Assembly: GCF_018860665.1 (NCBI RefSeq) | Contig: NZ_JAHKPK010000064.1 | Location: 85,246-149,245, forward strand | Direction: 5' to 3' | Origin: Pacificibacter marinus | Lineage (GTDB): Bacteria; Pseudomonadota; Alphaproteobacteria; Rhodobacterales; Rhodobacteraceae | Length of the DNA: 64,000 bases | In this document: in pieces, positions 45,018 through 54,429 of the stretch | Layout: each line of letters begins with the position of its first letter | Numbering within the stretch: the stretch's first letter is position 1 | The notes under the pieces: generated by a model | Told to the model about the DNA's origin: nothing | The model's input: only the letters and a program-made list of their open reading frames with translations | Databases searched by the model: none | Program-made: the position numbers and the translations under genes

Positions 45018-46361
45018 ATGACTGCATCACTCCGGAATTTTCTCAGGCGGAAGAAAAAACTGCGAATGCCGCCGCCTGCGCTGTTATCGCTTTTCTACAT
45101 AGCACTGATCCTTCTAGGCGCTTTATTTCTCTGGTTGCCCATCTCGCATTACGGTGACATTGGTCTAAGCGAAGCTCTATTCACCGCGACCTCGGCGGTG
45201 ACAGTCACCGGGCTTGCTCTTGCCGATACCGGATCCGCCTTCACCGGATTTGGTCAAGCGATCATTGCGATGCTCATTCAGCTTGGCGGGCTCGGGCTTA
45301 TGACCTTTGCGGTGCTCTTGCTCGGAGCTCTGGGGATCCCAGTCGGCATGCCACAACGGCTGATCCTGCGCGAAGACCTAAACCAGACTTCGCTGTCGAA
45401 CCTCACGTATATTGCTCGCATGATCCTTGTCATCGCCCTCGCCTGCGAGACGGCTGGCGCCGCCCTTTTAGCTTTAATATTTGTCCCTGAATTTGGCTGG
45501 ACTGGCCTTTGGCAGGCGGTCTTTCATTCGGTCTCTGCCTTCAACAATGCCGGGTTTGCCCTACACCCCGACAGTCTTTCGCAATGGGTCGGAAACCCGA
45601 TTGTCAATCTGGTGATCCCCGCTCTTTTCATCTTGGGTGGGCTTGGTTTCATCGTTGTGGGGGATGTCTACAAGACACGAAACTGGCGCAAACTAACCCT
45701 ACATTCCAAGCTGATGCTTGTCGGCACCGCTTTCCTGATCGTCTGGGGTAGTGTCATGTTCGGACTTTTGGAATGGCGAAATCCCGCGACACTGGGACAC
45801 CTAAGCACCATCGACAAGCTGTGGGCGAGTTGGTTTCAGGGGGTCACCCCGCGCACCGCAGGCTTCAACACGATCAACACCGGCGGGATGCATGATAGCA
45901 CGTCCCTGCTGACGATGACACTAATGCTGGTCGGCGGCGGCAGCACCTCGACTGCAGGAGGGATCAAGGTCACTACACTATTCGTCCTACTTCTTGCCAC
46001 GGTCGCCTTCTTTCGGCGTCAAACCACGTTGCATGTCTTTGGTCGATCCTTGGGGGTGGAGGAGGTCATGAAGGCTCTCGCACTGACGACAATATCCATG
46101 CTGCTCGTCCTAACAGGGATCTTCGTAATGACAATCAACCACGATGGTCAATTCATCGACGTCGCATTCGAAGTGACATCCGCCTTTGGAACGGTGGGCC
46201 TATCGCGTGGGATCACGGGTGAGCTTGATGGCACAGGGCGCGGCATCATCATGACGATCATGTTCGTCGGGCGCGTCGGCCCTTTGGCAATCGGTTTTTT
46301 CCTCGCCACCCGCAGCGTTCCAAAGGTCAAATACCCCTCAGGGCAGATTTACTTGGGGTGA
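45018..46361 (+). CDS. ktrB: KtrB/TrkH-type potassium transporter
   Basis: A 447-aa superfamily K+ transporter with four pore repeats; the selectivity loops are visible as TSAVTVTGLA, HSVSAFNNAGFALH, VTPRTAGFNTIN and TSAFGTVGLSRG, each with the key Gly. The gating-loop area GGGSTSTAGGIKV is in the third repeat. It forms a two-gene operon with ktrA. Confidence 0.93.
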   Translation: MTASLRNFLRRKKKLRMPPPALLSLFYIALILLGALFLWLPISHYGDIGLSEALFTATSAVTVTGLALADTGSAFTGFGQAIIAMLIQLGGLGLMTFAVLLLGALGIPVGMPQRLILREDLNQTSLSNLTYIARMILVIALACETAGAALLALIFVPEFGWTGLWQAVFHSVSAFNNAGFALHPDSLSQWVGNPIVNLVIPALFILGGLGFIVVGDVYKTRNWRKLTLHSKLMLVGTAFLIVWGSVMFGLLEWRNPATLGHLSTIDKLWASWFQGVTPRTAGFNTINTGGMHDSTSLLTMTLMLVGGGSTSTAGGIKVTTLFVLLLATVAFFRRQTTLHVFGRSLGVEEVMKALALTTISMLLVLTGIFVMTINHDGQFIDVAFEVTSAFGTVGLSRGITGELDGTGRGIIMTIMFVGRVGPLAIGFFLATRSVPKVKYPSGQIYLG

Positions 46362-46446
46362 AAAGCAGCTAAGTTCAACAGCGGTTGTTTTTCTTCTTTA
46401 GCAACTACCTCTAGTATCGCTGCTAACGACGGCTTTGTCCCGCCAA

Positions 46447-46560
46447 GCCGCCATCCAGCACGTCGAAATGCTGCGCCAGCGGGTCAATGTCAGCTTCTGG
46501 GAAGCTGCAATGCACAGGCGATAGGAACGACCAACGTCAGCTAAGGGCCGTGAACGACGG
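46447..46560 (+). repeat. Dispersed intergenic repeat, copy A
   Basis: This copy aligns along about 115 bp with 51393-51510: shared blocks are GCCGCCATCC, GCACGTC, ATGCTGCGC, CGGGTCAATGTC, CTTC, GGGAAGC, GCAATGCA and CGATAGGAACGACCAA. It fills much of the 340-bp gap between ktrB and the next gene (46362-46701); no other feature is seen there. Confidence 0.8.
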
Positions 46561-46701
46561 AAGGCACGGCTTCAAACAGCTGATGCTCTGCGACGCCGTG
46601 ACTGTCTCTCTTTTAGCCACTTTTGACCTGGATCCAACACGCGGATAAGTGGCTATCTTGTCGAATTTCTGCCGAGTTCAGAAGCAGCGGAAATTCCGAA
46701 A

Positions 46702-47160
46702 GTGATGGTCGGGACGCGGCCTGACGTTGAATTCGTGGGAAGGCGTATCATTCCTCATGAAGAACTTACGGCTGCCTTAATGGACGGGACGCTCGACATC
46801 GATGAAGGCGATTTCGTCTTCATCGACCACACACAGACTTTCAAGCCAGAATTTGTGGCGTCGATCTCCGAGCGCCCTGCGCAGGATCTGATCATTCGGT
46901 ATTCAACTGTTATGCTGATGCGTGAAATTTGCGAGGAAATGGGCATTCCTAAAAATACGCGACGTGCTGTTGCTGCGATTGAACACGAAATTTTGCTTAG
47001 ATTGCCTGCTCGGATCAATGAACTCAACTTCAAAGTCGACAGGCTTAGGCGTCACCCGATGCGTCGCCACAAGGTGCCGGAAAATGTCGCAACAGCACAA
47101 AGAATATTGGAGTGGGATGATCGGCTTTGGGCCGTTCGCCTCAAGCTCATGGTCTTCTGA
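46702..47160 (+). CDS. Uncharacterised 152-aa protein
   Basis: A soluble protein, GTG or the next ATG as start, with a charged helical C-terminal half (RRAVAAIEHEILLRLPARIN, then FKVDRLRRHPMRRHKVPENV). The frame stays open for another 25 codons upstream (to TGA 46624) with protein-like sequence, so the annotated start may hide a truncated N-terminus. The end of the gene coincides with GGGCCGTTCGCCT, the same 9-mer as the core of the dispersed repeat; this could be chance. No family recognised. Confidence 0.55.
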   Translation: MMVGTRPDVEFVGRRIIPHEELTAALMDGTLDIDEGDFVFIDHTQTFKPEFVASISERPAQDLIIRYSTVMLMREICEEMGIPKNTRRAVAAIEHEILLRLPARINELNFKVDRLRRHPMRRHKVPENVATAQRILEWDDRLWAVRLKLMVF

Positions 47161-47209
47161 CTAGACATTAATATCAAATCTGATCACCATCTAAGGCCAG
47201 ATCAAGTAG

Positions 47210-47524
47210 GGTGCTGGAGGCGCGCTTCACATCGTGGCATCATATGGCCCCGTAGAAAACATTTTCATTCTCGCCAATGCCGGTGCTGATCTTTCAGCGC
47301 GCGATAACCACGGTGGGACGCCACTTCACGTCGCATCGCAATTCGGAACGCCAGAGAATGTTGAGATGCTGCTCAAGGCTGGGGCAAATGGAGCCGCGTT
47401 GAATGATGTCCCGGAAACGCCTTCGGACTTGGTGGCAGGTAATCCAAGCTTTGTGGATATCGGCCTCGACTGGACTGGACTGGGAAGCTTTTGCTCACTG
47501 AGGCAGAGTTTGATAATGTCTTAA
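47210..47524 (+). pseudogene. Truncated ankyrin-repeat protein
   Basis: About 2.5 ankyrin repeats are visible (GALHIVASYGPVENIFILAN, then GTPLHVASQFGTPENVEMLL). The first repeat continues upstream of the only possible start (GTG 47234) and stops at a TAG at 47207-47209, so the N-terminal part of the gene is missing. The tail after residue 85 is not ankyrin-like. Probably a decayed remnant. Confidence 0.65.
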
Positions 47525-47584
47525 TATGAGAACCATAACTCTATAGTTTTTTGAACGAACTTTTCGAAATAGAAAGAAACGCCA

Positions 47585-49009
47585 GTGCTTTACTCCCGCT
47601 TTATGGCCATGCTCCTGACGTTTGTATTTTCCTTTGAAGGAATTGCGGTGGCTGAGACTGTCACGGGCACAGCAACCTTCCGCGAGCGGATCATGCCTCC
47701 AGCGGATGCACGCCTTGTTGTGACCCTCTCCGATATTTTTCGTGCAGACGCTCCAGCGGATGAGCTGGGACGCATCGAAATCGAAAATGCGGGTGGCCCA
47801 CCTTACGCGTTTGAGATCAAGTATGACGCAAGCGAGATTGAGGAAAACCACAGCTATGCGGTTCGCGCGACGCTCTGGGCTGGTGATCATATGATGTTTA
47901 CCACTGACACGGTCGCGCCCGTTATCACGCGCGGAGCACCGGATGAGGTTCATCTTATCCTGGTGCGGGTTGCCTCAGAGGCGCGAAGCAATGCAATTAC
48001 GGACCACCCACAAATTGGCGCGCACGGTCTAGAACTGCCCGCAACATTCACAGGCACGCTTCCTTGCGCGGACTGTGAGGGGATCTCCTATCACCTCGAC
48101 ATGTGGCCTGACCAAGGCTATCATCTGCGCCGGGAATGGCTGGGCCGCGCTGGGGATACTGGCGACAACATTCAAGACGATATCGGGTTTTGGTATTCGG
48201 ATGCACAAAGCAAGACGATTGTCCTGTCCGGTTTGACTGACACGCCCAACCAGTGGGAGGTTAAGGCAGCTAACAAAATCAGGTCGTTGGATATGGACGG
48301 GAATGTCATCACGTCCGACCTTCCTTACGAGCTGACCGGAAACGGCACGTTGGATGAAACAGATATCAAGGATGTCTTTCTCGGCGGCATGATGACATAT
48401 ATGGCGGATGCTGCGATGTTTCAGGAGTGTCGCACTGGGCGCAGCTATGCTGTGGTCATGGACGGTGATTACCTCGAGATGGAACGGGCATATCTTGCCG
48501 ATCAATCTGACGCCGCTGCCCCACTTTATGTAAATGTCGAAGGGTCCTTTTTGATGCGTCCCGCGATGGAGGGACCAGAGCAGCGTAGTCTTGTTGTGGA
48601 TCGGTTTGTTCGCACCCGCCCAGGCATCACCTGTGAACGCCAGCGTGCGGATGCAATGCTGACAAATACCTACTGGAAGATTGATACTCTGGCAGGTGAG
48701 GATGTTGTCGGCCTGCCATCGGGCGGCCACGAAGCACACGTGATCCTACGCGAAAATGATGGTCGGTTTTCAGCAACGGTGGGCTGCAATGGAATGATGG
48801 GTGATTTCACACAGCAAGACGGAACATTGAGCTTTGGCCGCTCAGCAGCGACACTCATGGCATGCCCGCCACCACTGGATGCAATAGAGCAAAGCCTTGC
48901 GCGGGCCCTTGAGGCCACTCAAAGCTACCGTATCAATGGTGAAACGTTGGCGCTCTACAATGAGGCAAATGACATCGTTGCGCTTTTGACAGCCGTCTAT
49001 TTGTATTAA
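47585..49009 (+). CDS. Three-domain envelope protein (YbaY-, NlpE- and META-like)
   Basis: A 474-aa secreted protein. A signal peptide (about 1-23, ending AVAE) is followed by a YbaY-type beta-sandwich (about 25-135), an NlpE-like domain starting FTGTLPCADCEGISYHLDMW (about 155-260, with the CxxC copper-sensing-type motif) and a META/HslJ domain (about 360-470; LTNTYWKIDTLAGE, GCNGMMGDF, MACPPPL). No lipobox Cys is seen, so it is probably periplasmic. The start is GTG 47585 or ATG 47603. The combination suggests envelope or metal stress. Confidence 0.82.
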   Translation: MLYSRFMAMLLTFVFSFEGIAVAETVTGTATFRERIMPPADARLVVTLSDIFRADAPADELGRIEIENAGGPPYAFEIKYDASEIEENHSYAVRATLWAGDHMMFTTDTVAPVITRGAPDEVHLILVRVASEARSNAITDHPQIGAHGLELPATFTGTLPCADCEGISYHLDMWPDQGYHLRREWLGRAGDTGDNIQDDIGFWYSDAQSKTIVLSGLTDTPNQWEVKAANKIRSLDMDGNVITSDLPYELTGNGTLDETDIKDVFLGGMMTYMADAAMFQECRTGRSYAVVMDGDYLEMERAYLADQSDAAAPLYVNVEGSFLMRPAMEGPEQRSLVVDRFVRTRPGITCERQRADAMLTNTYWKIDTLAGEDVVGLPSGGHEAHVILRENDGRFSATVGCNGMMGDFTQQDGTLSFGRSAATLMACPPPLDAIEQSLARALEATQSYRINGETLALYNEANDIVALLTAVYLY

Positions 49010-49350
49010 CCGCCCGAAACTAATTGGGTCGTTTAGATTACAGCATCTGACCTTATCGTCTCAAAAGCCTTGCCAACTATGCTGCGCCAGCCATCAAGGT
49101 CAGCTATACGCAGAGAGTGACATTTGCAAAGTCGTGATCAGGAATCCACCTTGATGGGATGAACGGCCCATAAGAGACACTCATCGGGTCAGGCTACGCT
49201 GCAGCCTCATCGAATCGGCCTTTCACTGCGTACGCGAAACTTGTCTGGCGGTAAAAAAAATTGACCGCGCCTCCTGACTTCGCCCTATAGTTGTGCTCCG
49301 GTGTGTTTAGTCTACATTTTTGAAAGATTGATTCGGAAGGATTCTTCATA
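49010..49350. other. Intergenic region
   Basis: No gene is seen. Around 49150-49165 the minus strand reads TATGGGCCGTTCATCC, a weak match to the dispersed repeat core. GGAAGG at 49338 is the ribosome binding site of the next gene. Confidence 0.35.
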
Positions 49351-50694
49351 ATGCGCAAGATGAAAACAGGTCTCGAATCAAGATTGTTAGACCCGTCTGT
49401 TCCTCCAATTCCTGCCAACGAGGCCGAGAGGATAGCGTGTCTTAAGGACTTGAGGCTTGACCTGTCTCTTCCCTATGATGAAATTCAAGGGTTATGCGAG
49501 CTGGCCGCTGAAATTGCAGGGGTTCCTATCGCCTTGGTGTCGCTAGTGGATGAAACGCATCAACGGCTCCTTGCAAGTGTTGGCCTAGGCGACTTGCGTC
49601 ACACCACGAGAGAGGTTTCTTTCTGTGCGCACGCGATCATGGGCAGCGAACTGTTTGAGATAACTAACACAAGCCTTGATGATCGCTTCGCGGCCAATCC
49701 TTTTGTCGTAAATGACCCAAAGGTTCGATCGTACTTGGGAACAATACTGGAGCCAGAGCCAGAGAAGCGCCTTGGAACGCTTTGCGTTTTAGATACGACA
49801 CCTCGCATTCATTCAGAAACGACAAAGGTCGCGCTGTACAAACTGGGTAAAGCGATCACGGCTCTTCTCGTGTCGCATCGTGAAAAGCTTGAGTTAATTG
49901 ACTATTCAAACGCGCTTAAAGCTAAAAACACGGAATTGAGTGATCTTACAGATTCACTTCAAAATTCTACAACAAAATTAGTAGCAGCCGAAAAGTCCAG
50001 AAGTGAATTTCTTTCGACCGTCAGTCATGAACTTCGGACGCCGTTAACGTCGATTAAGGGGGCACTTAGCTTAATGAAGCTCGGTGAAGTGAGCGCATCT
50101 CCTGAGAAATACAGACACTTGATAACCATTGCCAATGAAAACAGCGACAGGCTTTTGTCCTTAGTTAATGATATATTGCAGCTTCAAAAAACCAATTTGG
50201 GAAAGAGCCATATCAAGTTTGTTCCAGTTGATTTGGCCGAACTCATAGAAAACTCAGCGGATGCATACAGAAATTATGCGGCGGACAAAAATGTAACTTT
50301 AAGGGTTAGATGTTCGACAAGTAGGCCTTGCGTCGTACGCGGTGACAAAAGCCTTTTAGACCGCGTTATGGGCAACCTTATTTCAAACGCGTTCAAGTTT
50401 TCCAACCAAGGTGGCCAAATCGAAATTGAATTGAATTGCCCTGAAAGTGGGCCGCAAATTACTGTTAAAGACCACGGGGTTGGAATTCCAAAAGGGTCTA
50501 CAGAACTGGTCTTTGGCATGTTCAAACAGGTGGACAATTCTGACACCCGCACAACGTCGGGAACAGGGCTTGGCATGCATCTTTGCCGTCAAATACTAAC
50601 GCAGCATGATGCAACGATTGGTTACACAAGTGTCTTGGGCGAAGGCACTACATTCATAGTGAATTTTAAAAACGGTGCTCCAAAAGTAGAGTAA
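49351..50694 (+). CDS. GAF-domain sensor histidine kinase
   Basis: A 447-aa soluble kinase. GAF domain about 30-165 (VPIALVSLVDETHQRLLAS; FCAHAIM; LGTLCVLD), a coiled linker about 175-220, HisKA with phosphoacceptor His in FLSTVSHELRTPLTSIKG (about 230), and HATPase with NLISNAFKFS (N box), DHGVGIP (G1) and TSGTGLGM (G2). No membrane segment and no response regulator next door, so it is an orphan cytoplasmic sensor, perhaps of redox or a small ligand. Base composition is more AT-rich than its neighbours. Confidence 0.92.
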   Translation: MRKMKTGLESRLLDPSVPPIPANEAERIACLKDLRLDLSLPYDEIQGLCELAAEIAGVPIALVSLVDETHQRLLASVGLGDLRHTTREVSFCAHAIMGSELFEITNTSLDDRFAANPFVVNDPKVRSYLGTILEPEPEKRLGTLCVLDTTPRIHSETTKVALYKLGKAITALLVSHREKLELIDYSNALKAKNTELSDLTDSLQNSTTKLVAAEKSRSEFLSTVSHELRTPLTSIKGALSLMKLGEVSASPEKYRHLITIANENSDRLLSLVNDILQLQKTNLGKSHIKFVPVDLAELIENSADAYRNYAADKNVTLRVRCSTSRPCVVRGDKSLLDRVMGNLISNAFKFSNQGGQIEIELNCPESGPQITVKDHGVGIPKGSTELVFGMFKQVDNSDTRTTSGTGLGMHLCRQILTQHDATIGYTSVLGEGTTFIVNFKNGAPKVE

Positions 50695-50983
50695 CGTGAG
50701 CTATTGTAAGGCTGATCCGGACCTAAAATGTACTATTTATGATGCTTTTGATGTCGCGATTACGCTGGCGTGACGTTTGAATTTATAACGCTAATGGCAT
50801 TACCGCGAATGTCCGGTATCCTCCCCCGCCTGCAGATGCTGCAAGTGCGACGAGATCCACCATTCGTGTCTGCTCAGGGCTGACAGCAGTCATCCCGTGT
50901 GATCGCTCAGGCCGGTGGCAGGGCATTTTGCGCAAAAACCACGCGCTGCATTGCCGCACGTCCGCTTCGAGCCCAAAGTGTCT
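50695..50983. other. Intergenic region between converging genes
   Basis: No coding sequence supported. The stretch GCTGCATTGCCGCACG near 50950 resembles, in inverse orientation, part of the dispersed repeat and may be a degenerate fragment. Confidence 0.3.
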
Positions 50984-51298
50984 CTAGGTAACTTCCGTAG
51001 CAATCGCTATCGCCAACCAAATTGGATACGCAATAAATGCTGCCAAGCATAGTTTCTTTGAACCCACATAGTACTCAGCAGAAATGACAATAAGGGAGCA
51101 AAGCGCCCAGATGACTGTGATGACAAAAGGAAACTCGAAGCTACCGAACAAGCCTAGAAAACCTGCCGTGGAGATCAAAATGCCTGAGAATGCGATGAAT
51201 CTCACGCTATTCCGCCAGAATGGATGCCTTGGATTTTCTTCCCTGCCATAAATCCAGATCGCCAAGAACGTCACGACAAGTTCAAGTATTTCTACCAT
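50984..51298 (-). CDS. Small three-helix membrane protein
   Basis: A 104-aa protein with three hydrophobic helices (VEILELVVTFLAIWIYG; FIAFSGILISTAGFLGLFG; PFVITVIWALCSLIVISAEY) and a fourth weaker one at the C-terminus. I do not recognise the family. ATG 51298 (MVEILELV) is chosen; a longer frame upstream would run through the repeat region. Confidence 0.7.
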   Translation of the reverse strand: MVEILELVVTFLAIWIYGREENPRHPFWRNSVRFIAFSGILISTAGFLGLFGSFEFPFVITVIWALCSLIVISAEYYVGSKKLCLAAFIAYPIWLAIAIATEVT

Positions 51299-51392
51299 TA
51301 GCGGCGTCCTCGGTTTAATGGAGCGAACTTCAATTTTTAGCGTGAAATTGAGGTGAGAATGGGGCGAAGCCAAGGTCAGCTTCGTCCGCGAT

Positions 51393-51548
51393 GCCGCCAT
51401 CCCGCACGTCAAGATGCTGCGCTAACGGGTCAATGTCTGCTTCGGGGAAGCAGCAATGCAGCGACGATAGGAACGACCAATGGCAGGTTTGGGCCGTTCG
51501 TGTCGATCGACACCAAGGGCGGAAACCGGACCTTCGCTGCAAGTGCAA
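51393..51548 (+). repeat. Dispersed intergenic repeat, longest copy
   Basis: The longest copy in the window. Its 5' part matches 46447-46560; its 3' part (GGGCCGTTCGTGTCGATCGA then CACCAAGGGCGGAAACCGGA, then CCTTCGCTGCAAGTGCAA) matches the copies at 37947-37998, 42619-42652, 54112-54175 and 57321-57370. The rest of the 495-bp gap (51299-51793) is AT-rich and probably holds the RTX gene promoter. Confidence 0.8.
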
Positions 51549-51793
51549 ACGAAACGTCATCAATAAGTAAACTACTTTATTCCATGTGAATCTCTAAATG
51601 TTGCGTTAAGAACAAGTATCACTCGTGGTTTACGCTGCAACATTGTGCGCGTTTCCGTGGTAAAAGCCAGGTTAGCTAATCATTGTTTACGCCCTTACGA
51701 TATTCATCAAAACATCCTATTTCAAAATTGACTTTTCAATCAGAAAATTGCTCTGTTTGACTAAATTAAATTATGTCATTTTTGAGGTGAACT

Positions 51794-54064
51794 ATGTTGG
51801 GTCTTTTGGGTGTTTTAACTTCGCTAGTAGCTGCTGGTTTTGTTTTTGATATGGGAAACTTGGGGGATGATGGAGAAACGTCGACGTCAGATAACCCCAA
51901 CCTCACCGAAACTCCAATAGATACTGCGTTTCTAACAGATGTATCTGCTGGTAGTGGAGAAGAAGACGATACTTTCATAGGTAGCGCAGATAGTGATACG
52001 TTCCGAGGCTTTGGTGGCAACGACCTGATAGTCGGCAATGAAGGCAATGATGACCTTCGCGGAAATGGCGGAGATGACATCGTGTCTGGAGGCTCAGGTG
52101 ATGACCGACTTGACGGAGGTTATGGCGACGACCAGATTTATGGCGATCATGGCGATGATAATCTGATCGGCAACTTAGGCGACGATACAGTGCTTGGTGG
52201 TGCAGGGAATGACACTATCAACGCCGGTCAAGGCGAGGATACCGCATTTGGCGGAGACGGCAATGACACGATCCGTGGTTACGGTGGCAGCGATTATATT
52301 GAAGGCAACGAAGGCCGAGATGATCTTCGCGGCAACGGAGGGAATGACATCGTGCTCGGCGGTGACGGTAACGATCGAGTTGACGGAGGTGCTGGAGACG
52401 ATTCTCTGTTCGGTAACGCTGGTGTTGACATGATTCTTGGCAAAGTTGGAGACGATCTGATCTTTGGTGGTGAGGGTAGCGACCGAATTTGGGGTGGCGA
52501 TGGCAATGACGTAGTTTCTGGAGAAGCCGATAACGATTCTATTCGCGGAGGAGGTGGCAACGATCTGCTTTCAGGCGATGCCGGAGATGACGATTTGCGC
52601 GGCAATGGTGGCGATGACGGATTGTCGGGTGGTGACGGGAATGATCAAATTAATGGTGGCTGGGGAAATGATGTACTTCTCGGTGAAAATGGCGATGACA
52701 ATCTAATCGGGAATAGTGGCAACGACATCTTGAACGGCGGAGCCGGTGTGGACACCCTTGATGGCGGCGAAGGCGACGATACGCTTTACGTTGACGGTGA
52801 AGACAGTGCCTCGGGAGGCGAAGGCAACGATACATTTATAACATGGATCGGCGATGGCGCGGCAACAATTGAGGATTTTGATCCCACCCAAGATAGCTTG
52901 CAGATCCAAATCGATGCTGGAAAAGATGTTGGCGCACTGACGGAAGTAACTTTGGCACTATCCGACAACGGCTCAATGACGGTCTCGCACGGCAGCGATG
53001 TTGTATTTGTGGTCAATCCAATAGAAGGCGTGATATTGACCGAGGCTGCGCTGGATACAATTTCCGTGCATGCCCATACTGATCCCTTTGATCCTGCCAC
53101 TGATGGTGACGTTACCGATTTGACGGACGAGAGCACTCAAGAACCTGACGATGTTGCCAATGATGACGACATTGAAGCGGATGATCGTATCACAGAAACA
53201 TCCGTAAATGGGCATTCCAACTTTCAGCTGGAGCTTGATACGCAAACTACAGAACCTGCGCCAATCATTACAGATTTCGAAACCGCAGAAGACACCCTCA
53301 GTTTCGTGCGTGTTTATGCACATGATGAAGATGTACTGGACCTGTCCTTTGTGGAACGTGAGGACGGTCTTGGGGTAAATCTCATGAATGGGGAGACCGT
53401 CTTGGCGGAGATCCATAGGGCGCAGCTCGAAGATTTCGAAGACACGAGCATCTACGTGCAGATGCAGGGAGACGGCACGCTGCACGGTAGCGATGAGGCC
53501 AACCGCATTGGAATTGATTCTGCTGATGATCAGGTAACAATTTATGGCAATGGTGGCGACGATGAGCTTAGCGCTTCCAAGGGCGACACTCTTTTTGGCG
53601 GCGAAGGTAATGACGTGCTGTGGGGGTCAGGGGCTCTGCTTGCTGAAAATATCGATGACATGAACGTGCTCGATGGTGGAGAGGGCGATGACACAATCTT
53701 GTCCAACAACGCCAATGTCCTCACGGGCGGCGCAGGCGCGGATACATTTGGCCTCTCGTTGAGTCAGTACAGCGGCTCAGACGATGGCGGTTCAGGCCAT
53801 GACCTCGCGGCCTCAGTCATCACAGATTTCAATATTGACGAAGATGTTATCTACATCGAGGGAGCCTTTATTTCACAGGCGCAAGGTTTCGATTGGGATG
53901 GCGAAGAAGTTCTCTCGATCGTGCCTTGGGACGACGGCACAGGGGCAGATCTCTACGCTGGCGATGAAGTGATCGCAGAAATAACTGGCGGACAGGGCTT
54001 GACCGTTGCGGATATTAAAGTCGCGGAGAATGGCTTGGAGACTGAGCTGCTTGGATACCACTAA
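51794..54064 (+). CDS. RTX calcium-binding repeat protein
   Basis: A 756-aa acidic protein: a short hydrophobic N-terminus (MLGLLGVLTSLVAAGFVFDM), then about 30 RTX nonapeptides of the GGxGNDxL type from residue 55 to 350 in two blocks, a non-repetitive domain (about 370-570), a second RTX cluster (about 590-680) and an Asp-rich end. RTX repeats bind Ca2+ and mark type I secretion substrates. No protease or lipase motif is seen, so it may be an adhesin or surface protein. GAGGTGA precedes the ATG. No dedicated secretion ABC/HlyD genes are adjacent. Confidence 0.9.
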   Translation: MLGLLGVLTSLVAAGFVFDMGNLGDDGETSTSDNPNLTETPIDTAFLTDVSAGSGEEDDTFIGSADSDTFRGFGGNDLIVGNEGNDDLRGNGGDDIVSGGSGDDRLDGGYGDDQIYGDHGDDNLIGNLGDDTVLGGAGNDTINAGQGEDTAFGGDGNDTIRGYGGSDYIEGNEGRDDLRGNGGNDIVLGGDGNDRVDGGAGDDSLFGNAGVDMILGKVGDDLIFGGEGSDRIWGGDGNDVVSGEADNDSIRGGGGNDLLSGDAGDDDLRGNGGDDGLSGGDGNDQINGGWGNDVLLGENGDDNLIGNSGNDILNGGAGVDTLDGGEGDDTLYVDGEDSASGGEGNDTFITWIGDGAATIEDFDPTQDSLQIQIDAGKDVGALTEVTLALSDNGSMTVSHGSDVVFVVNPIEGVILTEAALDTISVHAHTDPFDPATDGDVTDLTDESTQEPDDVANDDDIEADDRITETSVNGHSNFQLELDTQTTEPAPIITDFETAEDTLSFVRVYAHDEDVLDLSFVEREDGLGVNLMNGETVLAEIHRAQLEDFEDTSIYVQMQGDGTLHGSDEANRIGIDSADDQVTIYGNGGDDELSASKGDTLFGGEGNDVLWGSGALLAENIDDMNVLDGGEGDDTILSNNANVLTGGAGADTFGLSLSQYSGSDDGGSGHDLAASVITDFNIDEDVIYIEGAFISQAQGFDWDGEEVLSIVPWDDGTGADLYAGDEVIAEITGGQGLTVADIKVAENGLETELLGYH

Positions 54065-54111
54065 ACGATTGGATTGCTGCTTCGCGGCATTAGTGCAAAC
54101 CTCGAAGGTCC

Positions 54112-54175
54112 GGTTTGGGCCGTTCACGTCGATCGACACAACGGGCGGAGAGCTGCCGTTCTCTGCATGTGCAAG
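54112..54175 (+). repeat. Dispersed intergenic repeat, copy after the RTX gene
   Basis: GGTTTGGGCCGTTCACGTCG then ATCGACACAACGGGCGGAGA matches the copy at 51486-51530. It follows the RTX stop by 48 bp, in the 365-bp gap (54065-54429) where I see no other feature. Confidence 0.75.
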
Positions 54176-54429
54176 TTACCTATATAAACAACGCTTTGAA
54201 TTGTAACAGTATGTGTGTGTTCCGAGGAACAGTTCACAACGTGGTACCCGGTGGCAATTCTCCCAAAGGCACTGCCAACCTTCCAACCAAGTTCTGTGCT
54301 CAGGAAGCATGTTATTAACTAGGGTCGCCCTCCAAACCATCCCAATCTCGGATCTACCAGAGCGTTGACAGAGTGGCCGCCGCAATCCAGACTTACTGCA
54401 TTTATAGAAGCGGGTTTGTTAAAGGTGCT

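Noticed and set aside
51354..51563. Short minus-strand frame over the repeat at 51393-51548
   Set aside because: It lies almost wholly within the dispersed repeat and has no start signal.
51960..52800. Regular tandem DNA periodicity suggesting a CRISPR or satellite
   Set aside because: The 27-bp period is the RTX GGxGxDxxx codon repeat inside a single protein-coding frame.
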